NCBI GenBank assembly: GCA_027627225.1
Contig: CM051036.1
Coordinates: 35,858,426 to 35,922,425, forward strand
Direction: 5' to 3'
DNA length: 64,000 nucleotides
Source: Congeria kusceri
Taxonomy: Eukaryota > Mollusca > Bivalvia > Myida > Dreissenidae
Positions 25,101-40,100 of the stretch are shown in pieces. The position numbers were made by a program, and so were the translations under genes. Within the stretch, counting starts at the first letter, position 1; each line of letters opens with the position of its first letter. The notes beneath the pieces were generated by a model that did no database searches, was not told where the DNA came from, and worked only from the letters and a program-made list of their open reading frames with translations.

Positions 25101-28100
25101 CGGATATAAGCAAAAACTCCCAGCGTCTTATACGCGGATATAAGCAAAAACTCCATAAATATCAACTGTGGTGTTTTGGGCGCCATTTTGAATAGACGCT
25201 CGATCGACGTCACTAAGACGCTTATATAAGCAAGCATTCGTACCCGATACATTTCGCACTGTTTTATATTGGGATCTTTTAAAAAACTATAGTATTATAT
25301 AATATATATTCTTATTTTGTGTGTTTTATATTTGTAATTCTTATTTTTCCAAAATATATATGCAATAAAACATAATACATAAAAAATAAGAACCAGGGTT
25401 AAATAAACAGTAGTGTAAACACCACCTGACAAACTACATCACTCGAGTCTGTCACGTTTATTCTTGGGGCTAAAACTTCGGTGGTGCATACGGGCCCTGA
25501 TCTTATGATAAGGTCAAATTAACCTTTTTTCTTCTGCGTCTTCTCGAGCAACAGCCAATGCTGAATCATGCATTTTCATATGTTAAAGCCCAGGACATTA
25601 ACATACTAATTTAACTGTTTTCTTTAGAAATGCTGAGACTGGGAATTTTAAAGGCAGAATTAATTACGAAACAAGATTCTGTGTTTGATAAACACACATG
25701 CCCCTGGTGCTGTTGGAGAGCCCATTTCTTAGTCCAAATTAGGTCAAGGTCAAGGAACCAGGGTTAAATGAACCGTAGTGTAAACACCACCTGACAAACT
25801 ACTTCACACCATTTATACTGCTCTGCAAACAAAAAGGATTGTGTCATTGATGATACTTGCAAAACTGACCGTGTTTGTCAAACAGACAATTAGCGCTTAT
25901 GGTGTAATTAAAGGTGTTGACACTTGAGACTTCTCAACACCTCTCAATACAGCGAAAACACATCTAGTGTAATGTATCCACATTGTGATTTTCACGACAA
26001 AAATATTTTCAGTGTCAATAAACAATCTACGATTTTAATGTTTAGAAGCTTTCAAATAGCAGATTTTTTCCCCCACAAATTGGGATCTAAATGTTTAAGT
26101 GCGTCTTATACGTGGGGGCGTCCTATACGCGATAATTTACGGTAATAAAGTTTCCCATAAAGTTTAACGGAAATCTGGCCATTAGTTGTGAAGAAACAGA
26201 TTTGACAAAAATTGTGCACTAAATACTTGTTTCAGAAATCATCAAAGTCCCATAACTCTCAGAAAAATAATTGAAGGTGCTGGTTCAGTGCACACCTTTT
26301 GGTTATGAAGCTTCCTATAAAGTTTCATTTAATTCTAGCCCAACAAGTGCACTAAATGCCTTTTTCAGAAATCTTCTAAGTCCCATATTTCTGTGAAAAA
26401 TCATTGAAGTGGAACGCCCTGTTTCAGTGCACACTTCCTCTTGGTTATGAAGCTTTCTTTAAGTTTCATTGAGTTCAGACCAGAAAGACCGGAAAAGAAT
26501 TATGCACAAAATGCTTATTTCAGAAATCTCTTTAATAACGCTACCCATGAGGTTTCACGGAAATCTGGTCAGAAGTTGCTGAGAATACTTCAAACAAGAA
26601 AACGGAGTTAAGTATTTGCTTTAAGGTATCTATGTATGAAGATTCATACTCGAGTCAGAGAATGTAAATTGAAAGTTGATGCCGCCACCCCCGGGAATGT
26701 AAAATTTCTAAGTGTAAAAGGCCCATAATTTTGACAATTTTCAAGCGGGAATGTAAAATTTCTCAGTGTAAAAGGCCCATAATTTTGACAATTTTCAAAC
26801 TACAGTTATCAAAATCGGCCTTTGGAATTATTTTGATATAGGGATTGAGTGTCTTAAGTTTGACTGAAATCCCTCAAGCCTTTCCTGAGAAACTAGCTTA
26901 CCGAAAAACTTGAACCTATCAAAATAGATTATATGTAAAATTTCCAAGTTTTAAGGCCCATAATTTCGACAAATTTCAAACTAGATCTATCAAAATTGGC
27001 CTTTGGGTTCAAGTTAATATAGGGAATAAGTGCATTAAGTTTGCATGAAATCTGCCAAGCCATTCCTGACAAAACTAGCTTACCTAAAAACTTTAACCTA
27101 TCCAAATAGTTTATGATGCAAAATTTCTAAGTGTAAAAATTGCCCATAATTTTGACAAATCTCAAACTAGAGTTACCAAACTTGGCCTATAGGTTCATTT
27201 TAATATGGGGAATAAATGTTTAAGTTGAATGAAATACCTTAGGCCATTCCTAAGAAACTAGCTTACCAAAAAACTTTAACCCAGACCAGAACCAGACGAG
27301 GGTAGAATAGCTTGCCTTTTCTTAAAAAAAGTCAAGCTAAAAACCAACAACCAGCTGATCAACAATTTTACAATGTCATGACCTACCAGTGGGTCTGCGT
27401 CCTCCGAAGATTAAGGCGCTGACTGGCACGCCCTTCTTGTCCTCCCACTGGGGGTGAATAATGGGACACTGGCCCGCGGGGCAGCAGAATCGTGAGTTCG
27501 CGTGGGCGGCCATGTTGGGCATGCCACGCCTCCAGTTGTTGCCAAGCCAGTCGGTGATTGTGACGTGCTGATAGAAAATAACGGCAAACTTAACAATGAA
27601 AAGTTATATTTCACTCATTGCATATACAGCAGTAATGCAACGTTTACAGTATTTTTAAGTGTTTTTGACGAACAAAAGCAAGCAATTTATAATAGACCAT
27701 ATGTATAACTGGCAACAACTTAAGCATGAAATGTTGGGGATAAATAAATTGTTACAAAAATGACTAACTTTTGTCTAAATCATCACTTATAAATAATTAG
27801 TGAAAAATTATGCACTTACGCAAAATATATTTATCAAAGGGTGATCCCCAGTTAAATCCCCACTCGAATGACAGTATTTCTACCCAGGAATTGGACTTGA
27901 CAGTGTCTTAATAAAGCTCTAGCTTTTCACACAGCTTACATAAGTAGTTTTAAGCTTTTAAATTAAACAAAAGTCAACTAAGTCTCACAGGATCAGATTC
28001 GTCCTCCAGTCCCTCCCAAAAGAAGCCCCCGTCAGCCGTCTCAGCCACGTTGGTGAAGATAGAGTTCTTCACGCAGGTCAACATGGCATTGGGATTCGTC

Positions 28101-31100
28101 TTCATGTTCGTGCCTGGGCACACGCCGAAGAAGCCCGACTCGGGGTTGATTGCGTGCAGGACACCGTCCTTGTCGAATCTCATCCATGCGATGTCATCAC
28201 CTGAAGACCCGTTTAAGTAATGTTAATATTCTAATCACGTGTTATTGAAAGAAAATGCTGGGGTGTGGAATTTCGATTCCAAACTTGTCCGACGATGGGC
28301 ATGTTCCTGTCAGACCAGTAAACATGACAGCAAACAGATAGAACAAGATTCTGTGTTTGAGAAACACACATGCCCCCAGTTGGTGCTGGGTAGCCCATTT
28401 CTTAGTCCAAATTAGGTAAAGGTCAAAGTGAAGTTGAATGATATGGGTAGATTGGGGATGGTCATAAGCAACAACTGTATAAGTATCCAAGTGTCGATTA
28501 CTATCCGTTTTGAGCGTCAAGCTCAGTATGCAAATTAGGTTCACACGCTATCGCATTCCTCTTAAAGGCTGTATATTCAATTTTAAAGTTAATACACATG
28601 TTGCATAAATTGTGCAAAGATATTTCTAAAGCATATATTGCCGTCTCGCTTAACTATTTACAAAGATTTATTTAAAAAACAGTATTTCTATGTACTTCTT
28701 GTATATTTTTGCGCTTAGATTTTTGTATAAAGCACCGCACCCACACTGCAAAGATTTTATGTGTCACACCCTTTAAAATAAGGGATGTATTCTAGTTTTA
28801 TTCAATGCCGAGTTTTAAATGTAAAGCAGTGTGCTCGGGCAATGGTTTTTAACCGAAGTCCCGAGGGTAAATAACCCCACTCGTCGTCGTATCCAAGTGT
28901 TGTAGCAAGCGGTGTTGGTGCTAGACAAAATGGTAAAATCTAGTTAACCAATAAACAGCCCATTTGAATTATTCAAAGTGCAAATTAGTTCAAGGTCAAA
29001 GTGAGGTTGGGTGATATGGGTGGATTGCGAACAGTCATAAGTAACAACTGTGTAAATATCCATGTGTTGTAGTAAGCAGTGTTGGTGCTAGACGAAACGG
29101 TAAAATCTAGTTAACCAAGAAATGGCACTTTTGAATTATTACAAGTCCAAATTAGGTCAAGATCAAGGTCAAAGTGAGGTTGGGTGATATGGGTGGATAG
29201 GTAATGGTCATAAGCAACAACTGTGTAAGTATAAAAGTGTTGTAGTAAGCGGTGTTGGTGCTAGACGAAACGGTAAAATCTACTTAACCTTGTCACGGAC
29301 TGAAGGACGGACAGGACGCAGTGCTTTTTGGGGGAATTTTTACAACTACCTGTGCCTTTGAACTAGGGTAATTTTAGCGCAACAAACCTCAAACAGGGGA
29401 AAATAGTAAAAAAATTTATATTCTAAATTGTCAACTGTGAACATTTTATATTTGTATTTATGTACTGATATATTTAACTTTTTATACTGCAGTGACTGTG
29501 TGCACACCTTTAACACATCATCATCAGATGATATGATTCTTAAAGATAGATAATTCTTGTATAATAGGCAAAAGGACTAACGGATGGTAATAAGTGTTTC
29601 TCTCCTGATGATGTCTCTGGAGTTTCATTATTCCTATATTAAAGTTGAAATAACAAATGTAAAACTGATATCAATTAGAGTTACTTGATTGTCACAGCAA
29701 ATGTTTATTTAAATTTTACAATATTTGAATGATGAACACGAGTCAGATTTCTGAGGGCAATTGCCTAGTCGCAATGCTTGTTTTATGGCCCTTGACTTGT
29801 CAACCTATATTTTAAGATCTTCATCTGTGAGGTGTCTTTGGTGGTGGCAATCCTCATAGTGGCATCTAGATGACCTTGGGTTAGCCTGTTTCTCTTCTTA
29901 GTATGTATGGTGGCCATTAGAAACTTTTACCCTATAATTTGGCTTTGAAAATGTGGTGCACATTATACATGTTAACAGTGAAAAATGTGTAGGTGTTTTT
30001 TTTTAAATCATAATATATTCATCATATTTTGTTTATAATTAATTCATAATTTTTTTTATAAACAAACACTGCATCATAATAAATTGCAAAAATATTTCCG
30101 ATTAGAACAAACAATAAAATCCTTTAAAAACGTGATTCGAATAATATAATCTTTTAAAACTAAAGAATGACAGCGTGACGTCATCAATTAACTGGTCTTC
30201 CAAATCTGCAAGCCGTTAGCAACACCCATAGCAACGGTGTCGGTTTTACTTCAAATGGCTTTGATGTGACAGCCGAATTTGCGGCTATTGTCTAGCAGTT
30301 TGTAACACGCTGAGCACGTGGTCAGTGTCAAAAAGCATCGATTGATGCTACTTAGTACTGTTCCTGAACAAAGCAAGCGCTGTCGATTCAGCATTAATGC
30401 ATAAGCGTTTGATGAGAAATATCAAGGATTAAAAAATTTCAAACGGTTGATTGGTTGCATTTGATTAATTGGATATTTAATTTCGGGGTGACGTACTATA
30501 CATTGTCTGGATTATTTAGAGGATTTAATTATATTTGGATTATAAATACGTGTTTCATGCATAAGGTAATTATATGTGCGCATTTAAAATTTACTTACTG
30601 TAAATTAAGTTTTTGATTAAATTAGTGTAATATTACAGAATATCAACATTCAACAAAAGCGGACAAAAGAAGTGCAATATAACATCACCATACATGGCAA
30701 AATCAGCTGCAAATGGTTACCAAATTTTAACCCTCAAATTTGCTTCTAAAATCGGGTCCACGTTATACACAGTAGTACCAGAACTGTTTTTATCGATATA
30801 TCGAACGCTGATTTTTGGTATATTTGCAACCAAATATCGTGTGTAAGGAAGAAATAAAGTTTCGTCAATTTTTGATTGAAATACCAACCCAGTCTGAGGG
30901 GAAAATGTTTCGTATTTTGGGGAAAAAATGGGTAATTTTAGGGAAAAATTGATGATTATTCGGCAGTAAAAATTGGCAAAAAAAATCACTGAGGACGATC
31001 ACTTTATGCCTCCTACATCAAGATGCTGGGGGCATAAAAAGTGGGCGATGATGATATTCTTATAAGAAAATAACCCGTTATGCCTAATAACATTTATCTA

Positions 31101-34100
31101 TGAAGGTTGCAGATTTATATTTTATTGAGACATGGCTTTTTTCTTGCAAACAAGTAGATTTGTGCAATAAAACTGTCTGTGGACAAGTGAATTATTTTGA
31201 TATTTCCACACCCCTGAAATAGTTTTATATTTTTGGATTTGGCTTTCTATGAGACTATTAACAATTAAATAAGAATCAATTCAAAATGAAAGCCAAATGG
31301 CGAATTTAGTACAATATCTATGAGTTAGCCATTCGTCGGCCAATAAAACTGATGGTTTGTCTGATTACATACAAACAGACTGATGCAATGAGTTTGTCAA
31401 GATGGTTTTAAGCTCTGAAAAGACAAACTCAAATGTTTTAACAACAACAAACTCTCAATTTTATATTAAAGATAAACACAAATGATTTAGACTAGAACAG
31501 ACTCATTTTTTAAGATAAACACAAATGTTTTCCCACTACTTAGGAATTAAAAAAAAACAAGAGGGCCATAAGGCCCTAGGTCGCTCACCACAGGGGCTTA
31601 GGAACTACTGTTTCGAGCAAGTTTCATGAAAATTCAGCTAAAAAATAGAGTGTTCACAAGCTTTTTTTTCAATTTGGCCTGGAGACCTAGTTTTTGACCC
31701 CATGTGACCTGGTTTCGAACGTGTGCCAGATTTCATTTGGACAAATGTTCTGAGCAAGTTTCACGATGATTGCGTTATAAATGTGGCATCTAGAGTATTT
31801 ACAAGCGTTTTTTTCAATTTGTCCTGGTGACCTAGTTTTTGACCCGACATGAGCTAGTTTCAAACTCGTCCGAGATAACATTGAAACAAATGTTCTGAGC
31901 AAGTTTCAAGAATATTGGGCAAAAAATGTGACTTCTAAGAGAGTTCACAAGCTTTTTCTTCAATTTGCCCTAGTGACCTAGTTTTTGACCTCACCTGACC
32001 CAGTTTTGAACTCGTCCGAAATATTATTGAAACAAATGTTCTGAGCGAGTTTCAAGAAGATTGGGTAAAAAATATGACTTAGAGTGTTCACAAGCTTTTT
32101 AGTCAATTTGACCTAGTGACCTAGTTTTTGACCCCACATGACCCAGTTTCTTATTCGTCCGAGATATCATTTGAACAAATGTTCTAGGCAAGTTTCATGA
32201 ACAGCGGGCAATAAATGTGGCCTGTACAGTGTTCACAAGCTTTTTTAAGTTTTTAATATAACATATAAGGAAAAAAGCCCGCCCTCTGGCGGCCATGTTT
32301 TTAAATGGAGCGGAACCATTTTCCAACTCGGCTGAGATATCATAAGAACAAATGTTCTGAGCAAGTTTCATGTTGATTGGGCAAACAATGTGACTCCCTT
32401 GTGTGTTCACAGACCTTTTCTATAGCCATATAAGGAAAACTGCCCCGCCCCCTGGTGGCCATGTTTTTCAAAGGAGCAGAACCATTTTGGAACTTTGCAG
32501 AGATATCATAAGAACAAATGTTCTCAGCAAGTTTCTTAATTATTGGGCAAAAAATGTGACTTATAGAGTGTTCACAAGCTTTTTCTTCAATTCGACCTAA
32601 TGACCTAGTTTTTGACCCCACATGACCCAGTTTCGAACTCGTCCGATATATCATTTGGACAAATGTCCTGAGCAAGTTTCAAAAAGACTGGGCAACAAAT
32701 GTAGCCTCTAGAGTGTTCACAAGGTAAATGTTGACGTTGAACGATTCACGACGCACGATGGACAAACCGCGATTACAACAGCTCACCATGGTGAGCTAAA
32801 AAGATCTCAATGCATGTTAAACATCAACAGAACCCTACCGACACATCTGACTGAGTAGTCCGGGATTGATGGTGTCAACATGGCCATGTTGGTTTTCCCA
32901 CAGGCACTGGGGAACGCAGCGCACAGGAAAGTTTCCTTCTTTGTCTTTTCGTTTGTCAAACCCATGATCTGTTAACAAATAATGTAATACTTGTGGAAAC
33001 ACTTTGAATTTATTAAATGCCGATTCAAAATACTAGATTGCAACCTCTCTATAAACGAAGTTTATCTGATATTCATAGTACAGTTGAAAAGCGATACTAC
33101 AATTTGCGGTACCATATATTGAGGGGATAATATTAACCTTAGAACATGATATAAGTTAACAATACTGGTCAATGCAGGAAGATTATATTACTATTGTCCA
33201 TTCCTTTATCGGCCAATAAACAACTCTGTGTCGTTCTGATGTGTGGCTATTAATGACCTCGTAGTTTAATTCCTACCCATCAGAACTCCAAATTCTTGTT
33301 TATTGGCGAATAACAATAAATTGAAAATTATTTCTTAATTAAATGCAAACTTCAAGTTCAAATTTGAACATCAACAGACAAATTCAAACACAATCAAGTG
33401 CTATCCCTTACCAACATGTGTTCAGCCAGCCAACCCTCGTCCCTGGCAATGGTGCTAGCAATACGAAGGGCAAAGCACTTCTTGCCGAGCAAAGAGTTTC
33501 CACCGTAACCGCTACCAAATGACGCGATCTCGTGCTTACCAGGGAAATGTCCAATGAACACCTTCTCAGGGTTGCATGGCCAGTGGTTGATTGTTTTCCC
33601 TGAATTTTTTTTATGAAAAACGAATTGTTTAGAATTCTATGTAGTCTGTTTTACACTAGTTGCTTACATTATTGATAATTTTATTAAACAATAATGAATC
33701 CGAACCGTTTAAAATTACCCTTTAAATGATTATTGACAAAATTTGCTAATATTATGAATTCAATGACTTGGTGAAACATGTATATTTAGAATAACAGTTA
33801 AATCTGTTTTAGACATAATTATATATAAAATCACTTTTCTTGGCAAATGTAGTATAAATTAAGACAACTTTTTTTGAATGCTAAGAAGTACACCAACATT
33901 TAGTTGTTGTAAGTTGTTCGAAAAATCTTTGCTGGTTTTTCTAAATAATTACCCTCTTCTTAATGATAAAGTGTAACTTTCTAGGAACGTTTACTCAAAA
34001 TTTAAGAGTACAAAATTAAGCACTCGGCAGAATAAGACTAAAATGTTCAATATTTTTTTTGAATTCACATCTATCAAACATACTCTGAACAGGCCTGGGG

Positions 34101-37100
34101 CATCCCATGGAGTGGAGACACCTGACGAATTCACCATCGCCCTCCTTCAGGAAGTGCCACACGTCGGGGGACACGCGGGCCATGATCCTCATGCAGAGCA
34201 GCACGTAGTTGGAGTCAGTGAGCTCGACACCGATCTTGGACAACGGGGAGCCAATGGGACCCATACTGAATGGGATCACATACAACATACGTCCTGAAAT
34301 AAGATGCAAGCATCAACTGTAATTGTTCCAAAGATGCCAATAGGACAGATACTGAATGGGATCACGTACATCATACGTCCTAAAATGAGATGTACAACGG
34401 GTCATTGCCTCAAAGATGCCAATGGGACACATATTGAATGGGATCACGTGCATCATACATCCCGAAATGTAAAGTATCATGGGTAATTTCCCCAAAGATG
34501 CCAATAGCACCCATACTGAGTGGGATCACATACAACATACGTCCTGAAATGAGAAGCAAGAATCAGAAGTCATTGCCTCAAAGATACCAATGGGACACAC
34601 ACTGAATGGGATCAAATACATCATACATCCCAAAATGTGAAACATCATTGGTCATTGCCTTCAAGATGCCAATGGGACCCATACTGAATGGGATCACATA
34701 CATTATACATCCCCGAAATGTGAAGCATAATGGGTCATTGCCTCAAAAATGCCAATTGGACACACACTGAATGGGATCACATACATAATGTGTCATAAAA
34801 TGATAAGCAAGCATCAAGAGTCATCTCCTAAAGATGCCAATGGGACACACACTGAATGGGATCACATACATCATACGCTCTGAAATGAGAATTATCATGA
34901 GTCATTGCCCCAAAGACTGAGTGGGATCACAAATGTACTGTGCCTTCAACAGAGAAAACAAACATCACAAGCCTGACATTGATGCAAAAATGTCTACAGT
35001 TGTATGAGAAGTTTGTTAATACTGATTACCAATAATATTTATGATCATTATGTAACTTATGTAATGTTGGATCCCTACTTTCAGCAAATAGGGTCTTATG
35101 ACCAAGTCGCAGTCATAGCTAAACAACCGTGATCTGACTGCTAAAACAGCAAAAACCACTTACCTGCCATGCATCCCTCATAGCTTTTCATACATTCGGC
35201 AGCTTCGTCAGGGGAGATCCATTTTCCCAGGATTCCCTGCACACCAGGCTGCACGTGGGGGACCGACTCATACTTGTCCTCTGTGCAAATCCACGTCTTG
35301 GACTCAACACGGGCCACATCAGCTGGATCCGTGCGGCAAATGTAGCTAAAGAATGAACAAAAACTACTTAAACAGAATTCTACAATAGCAATTTTTAATA
35401 GCATATTTAAAATGATCAATTTAAAACAGATTTATCTTAATTGTATTAGAGCGTACAATTTATTATGGTCTATCAATGACTGTCCTTGGCCATTTTCTCC
35501 AGTAAACTTGTACTTCATGCAGCGATTTTTTTTCAGAGCTTCAGTAAATGATCCAGTACCCTTCATATTTGTAATTTTTGCAACGAAACATTTGCTAACT
35601 GGGAAAATATGATCAAAGAAAAATATATAATCATTAATTATTTATACTTTTAAACTAGTAGCATAGTTGTTGATTACATCCTTTAGTGGTGTAACGATAT
35701 ACCGGTACCGGTATATCGCAGTATTGGATTACGCGATAATATATCGAGATATTAAAATTTCATACTGGTATTTAACAATATGTAATTTTTTATGTGTTTG
35801 CCATGTCTTTTTATTAAGACTATTTTTTTATTATACAGTAGATTCCACTTAATTTGAATATCGGATAATTGAATATTTCGCTTAACTTAATAAAGACTGA
35901 AAACACCAAACCGTTTGCATTCATTCCCATTGTAAAAACACCGCCTAATCTGATAGAAAATATGGTGTCCTCCAGTTAATTGAATAGCCAATTATCAGTT
36001 GTAGGCGTATAGTCCGCTCGATAATCTCATAATCTCCGAGGATACGTATCATATCGCAAGTTTTGACAGTCACGCGTCTGTTGAATGTCACGTGACTAAT
36101 AGGTGTAATTTGCGGGTCAAGTACAGCGCATACACATCTAGAAAGTAATGTAGCCTGTTAGTGATGATTACAAGTGAATTATTTTTCAAATGCACCGTAT
36201 TATGGATAACAAACATCTATGAACGCTTTTCTGCATATTTATTAGCATTCTAAAGTATGAAACATTTTGTTACGTAACAGGTTTGACATTATATCATCAA
36301 AATGGATTAAATAAGATCATAACATAATCTGATTAACATTGAAATAATTGAAATATGACTGATTCCGGATATATGAATACTCCGGTTATTTGAATATTCG
36401 GACGTGACAAATGGGCTATTCAATTAAGCGGAATCTACTGTATATGTATTTAGCAGATTTTATTCTTCTCTTAAAATAAAGCCTTACTACCCATCACTAT
36501 TTTGCATTTTCTATATATACCCCCTCCAATATACTGTTTTTGAAACATATTTGTTGCATTGCTGATTTACAAAATATAATTTGTGAACATTTGCTATTGC
36601 ATATTGCATTTTATCAGGTTATAATTAACTGACATATAGATTGATTTCAGATAGCTGACGGAATGTTTCGATCTAATACAAAACAGTAAAATATAATTAA
36701 GTTGTTGTGTGACAATAGCCTAAAAATAACGACATTATGGAAAACTTGTTGAAATAAATGTATGGAACGCCATCACTGCCTTAAAATGACAATTATTTTT
36801 ATGAGCTGTGGATATATCGTAAAAAGATGTACAAATATATTATATGGTGTTCAATTTTCATTATATGGTGCCCTTTTTCCATTATATTTTGCTCATGCAT
36901 CATTCTATTATGCTTGTTGTTGTCAATATTATGTCTAATTGCTATGTTCTGATGCTAGTTCATCGTTATAGGCTGCTCATTTTCTATTATATGATGCTTG
37001 TTTGACTTTATACGAGGTGCTGCCTATTTGTAGATCATTATATGATGCTCATTTTTCACTATATGATGTCAGTTTGCATCTATACGAGGTGCTGTATGAT

Positions 37101-40100
37101 AATCGTTATATGATGCTCATTTCTCATTATATGATACTAGTTTAACATTATAAGATGCTTATTTTTAATTACATGATGCTAATTTTCCATTATATGACGT
37201 CATTTTGCATCTTTATGAAGTGTTGTATTTTTATCGTTATATGATGCTCATTTTTCATTATATGATGCTAGTTTAACATTATAAGATGCTTATTTTTAAT
37301 TACATGATGCTAATTTTCCATTATATGATGTCATTTTGCATCTTTATGAGGTGTTGTATTTTTATCGTTATATGATGCTAATTTTCCATTATATGATGCT
37401 AGTTTGACATTATACGCAGTCATTTTTAATTACATGATGCTCATTTTCCATTATATGATGTCATTTTGCCTCTATGCGAGGTTCTGCTTGTCCATGGTGC
37501 TCATTTTGTATCATATGATGTCAGTTTTCCTTTATAAACGGTTTTGTCATTTAATAAGATGCAATTTTCATGAAAGTGAATGCAAAGTTTTAAGTAAAAA
37601 ACTTCTTAGTTTTGAAGTAACAAAACTTCTGAGTATAAACTTTAACCAGAAAACTAAGTAAAAAAGGAGGCATAACTCTGCCAAGATATAAAACCAGAGT
37701 TATGACAAATGTTTCCCCTGATACTGGAGTGGACGACAAACGTGAATGCCAAGTTTCAAGCAATAAATTCTAAAGTTTTGAAATGACAATAGTTTTGAAT
37801 ATAAACTTTAACCAGCAAATCTAAGTGAAATGAGGCATAACTCTGCCAAAATACAAAACAGAGTTATGGAAAGTGTTGCTGCTGATACTGATTTGATGAT
37901 AAATCATGTAAATCAAGTTTCAAGTGAATAACTTGTGTAAGTTGCAAGACTTTTGAAGGCAAACTTTTAACAAAAGTTCAGACAGACACATTTATATTAA
38001 GTATTTTATATTCCCTCTCAATTTTCATCAACAAATTCAAATGTAAAGTAATAAAATTAATTTTTTAGCAACATAAAAGTTTCTATAATCCAGTTTCCTA
38101 AACATTGGATTAACATATAACTATAAACAATCTGTAAGTGAGTAAGTCTTTAAACATTTGAAATAGCACTTATTGTGCAGACATGCATTCGTTGGCTTGA
38201 GTACAGTTACACCATACCAAAAAATGTGTTTGAGAAAGCCAAGTCATAACAATTTTTCAAATGGCAAGATAGCAACTAAGGGACTTGACTGCGTGTATTC
38301 TAAAAATAGCCGGTTCGCCCATCGTATAATTAAAAATGCACATCATAATATGGTGTTTTGACACCATGGTAAAAAATAGCATTTTATCAACGCAAATTAC
38401 CATCGTGTATTGACGATTTTTCAAATGGCAAGATAGCAACTAAGGGACTTGACTGCGTGTTTTCTAAAAATAGCCGGTTCGCCCATCGTATAATGAAAAA
38501 TGCACATCATAATATGGTGTTTTGACACCATGGTAAAAAATAGCATTTTATCAACGCAAATTACCATCGTGTATTGACGATTAAGCATCATATACTGACA
38601 AACTACCAACATATAGTGGACAATTAGCATCATGTAATGATAAACAAGCAACATATAATGTAAAACTAGCATCATATAGTGGAAAATGAGCATCAAGTTA
38701 TGATAAATAAGCATCATTTAATGTCAACCTAGCATCTTATTATGGAAAATGAACATCACTTTATGGTTATAAGCAGCGCATAATGTCAAACTAGCATCAT
38801 ATAATAGAAAATGAGCATCACGTAGTATTAAACAAGCAGCGTATAATGTTAAACTAGCATCATACAATGTAAGACTAAAATCATATAATTGAAAAAGACA
38901 TATTGTGATGATAAATAAGCAGCGACTAATGTCAAACTAGCATCATATTATGGACATTGAACATCATGTTATGATAAATAAGCAGTCCATAATGTCAAAC
39001 TACCATCATATAATAGAAAATGAGCATCATATAACGGACAATGACCATCGTATAATGGACAATAAGCATCATATAATGGATAATGAGCATCATATAATAG
39101 AAAATTATCATCATGTTATTATAAATAAGCAGCGTATAATGTCAAAGTAACATCATATTATGGAAAATGAGCATCATGTTTTAATAAATAGCAGCGTATA
39201 ATGTCAAATTAACATCGTCTAATGGAAAATGAACACCATATAATGAAAAATAAGCAGCGTATAAAAGTTTTTCTCATGTTAAGGCAGTGATGGCGTCCCA
39301 TATAAATGCATACAATTCTGACACTGAATGGTTAAATTTGACATGTTTGAGAGTCCAATTGATGCTGGGGTCGTATTCCAAAAACATCTCAAGTGAAATC
39401 TTATACTTTGCCTGAAAATGTCAATTTTTCTTAAGCATTTTATTCCATGTATGTTTGAAATTCTGCTCAATGTTCACTAACTAACAACTTATCATTAACT
39501 ACTATTTATTTAACTGTAATTGGAATCATTAACTTGTATGACATTTTAAAAAATATTAGCTTACAAAAATTGAAACTTACGTGTAAATATTTAAAGATAA
39601 ACTTAAGATGTTTCTGGAATATGGCCCCTGCTAGAGCAATATTTATAAACATCCTTTCGTTATTCTTACCTAGTTGAGAGTAAGTCAAATTTTAAGTTTG
39701 TGTTTGGAACGATTTTTCTATTAAGCCCGTGCATAATAAATATTAAATATTGATATTCTTAGAATTATATTGCAATTGCTGGGTTAAAATCTTGAAACAT
39801 TGCATTTCTTGGTTGACAAATCAATGGTAACATTCAGTATTTTAATATTAAGAGTTTTTATAAATGCCTACCCAGAAACTGATGGTGTTCTGTTTGCATT
39901 TACCGTAATTTTACAAACTTGTGTGTACACGTTTTATTACAAACTTTGATTCAATGTGTATACACTATACAAATACATTTGTAAGTATGGAAATTAATAA
40001 TGCATCTGACTGTATTTAAATAGATTTTATCTATATTTAACAGAAATTATTTTGTTTTAATAGCGTACAATACTTTAAATTGAATAGATTGGTATTTAAA

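Larger units (their letters stand above)
36761..39302. mobile_element. Foldback-like element, 2.5 kb
   Basis: The ends tatggaacgccatcactgcc-ttaa (36761-36784) and ttaa-ggcagtgatggcgtcccata (39279-39302) are inverted with one mismatch. The flank taaatg appears on both sides (36755-36760, 39303-39308). Inside, 36840-37560 is a run of 'cattatatgatgctcattt' units and 38570-39260 is the same unit reverse-complemented, so the whole could fold back on itself. Long inverted arms built from short tandem repeats are the hallmark of foldback elements. The centre has no transposase ORF. Confidence 0.8.

Noticed and set aside
31687..32675. Minus-strand ORFs with repeated 'LRTFV..I..TSSKL' pattern
   Set aside because: Translation of the caagagggcc repeat; the same pattern appears at 55239-56004 in the second copy.
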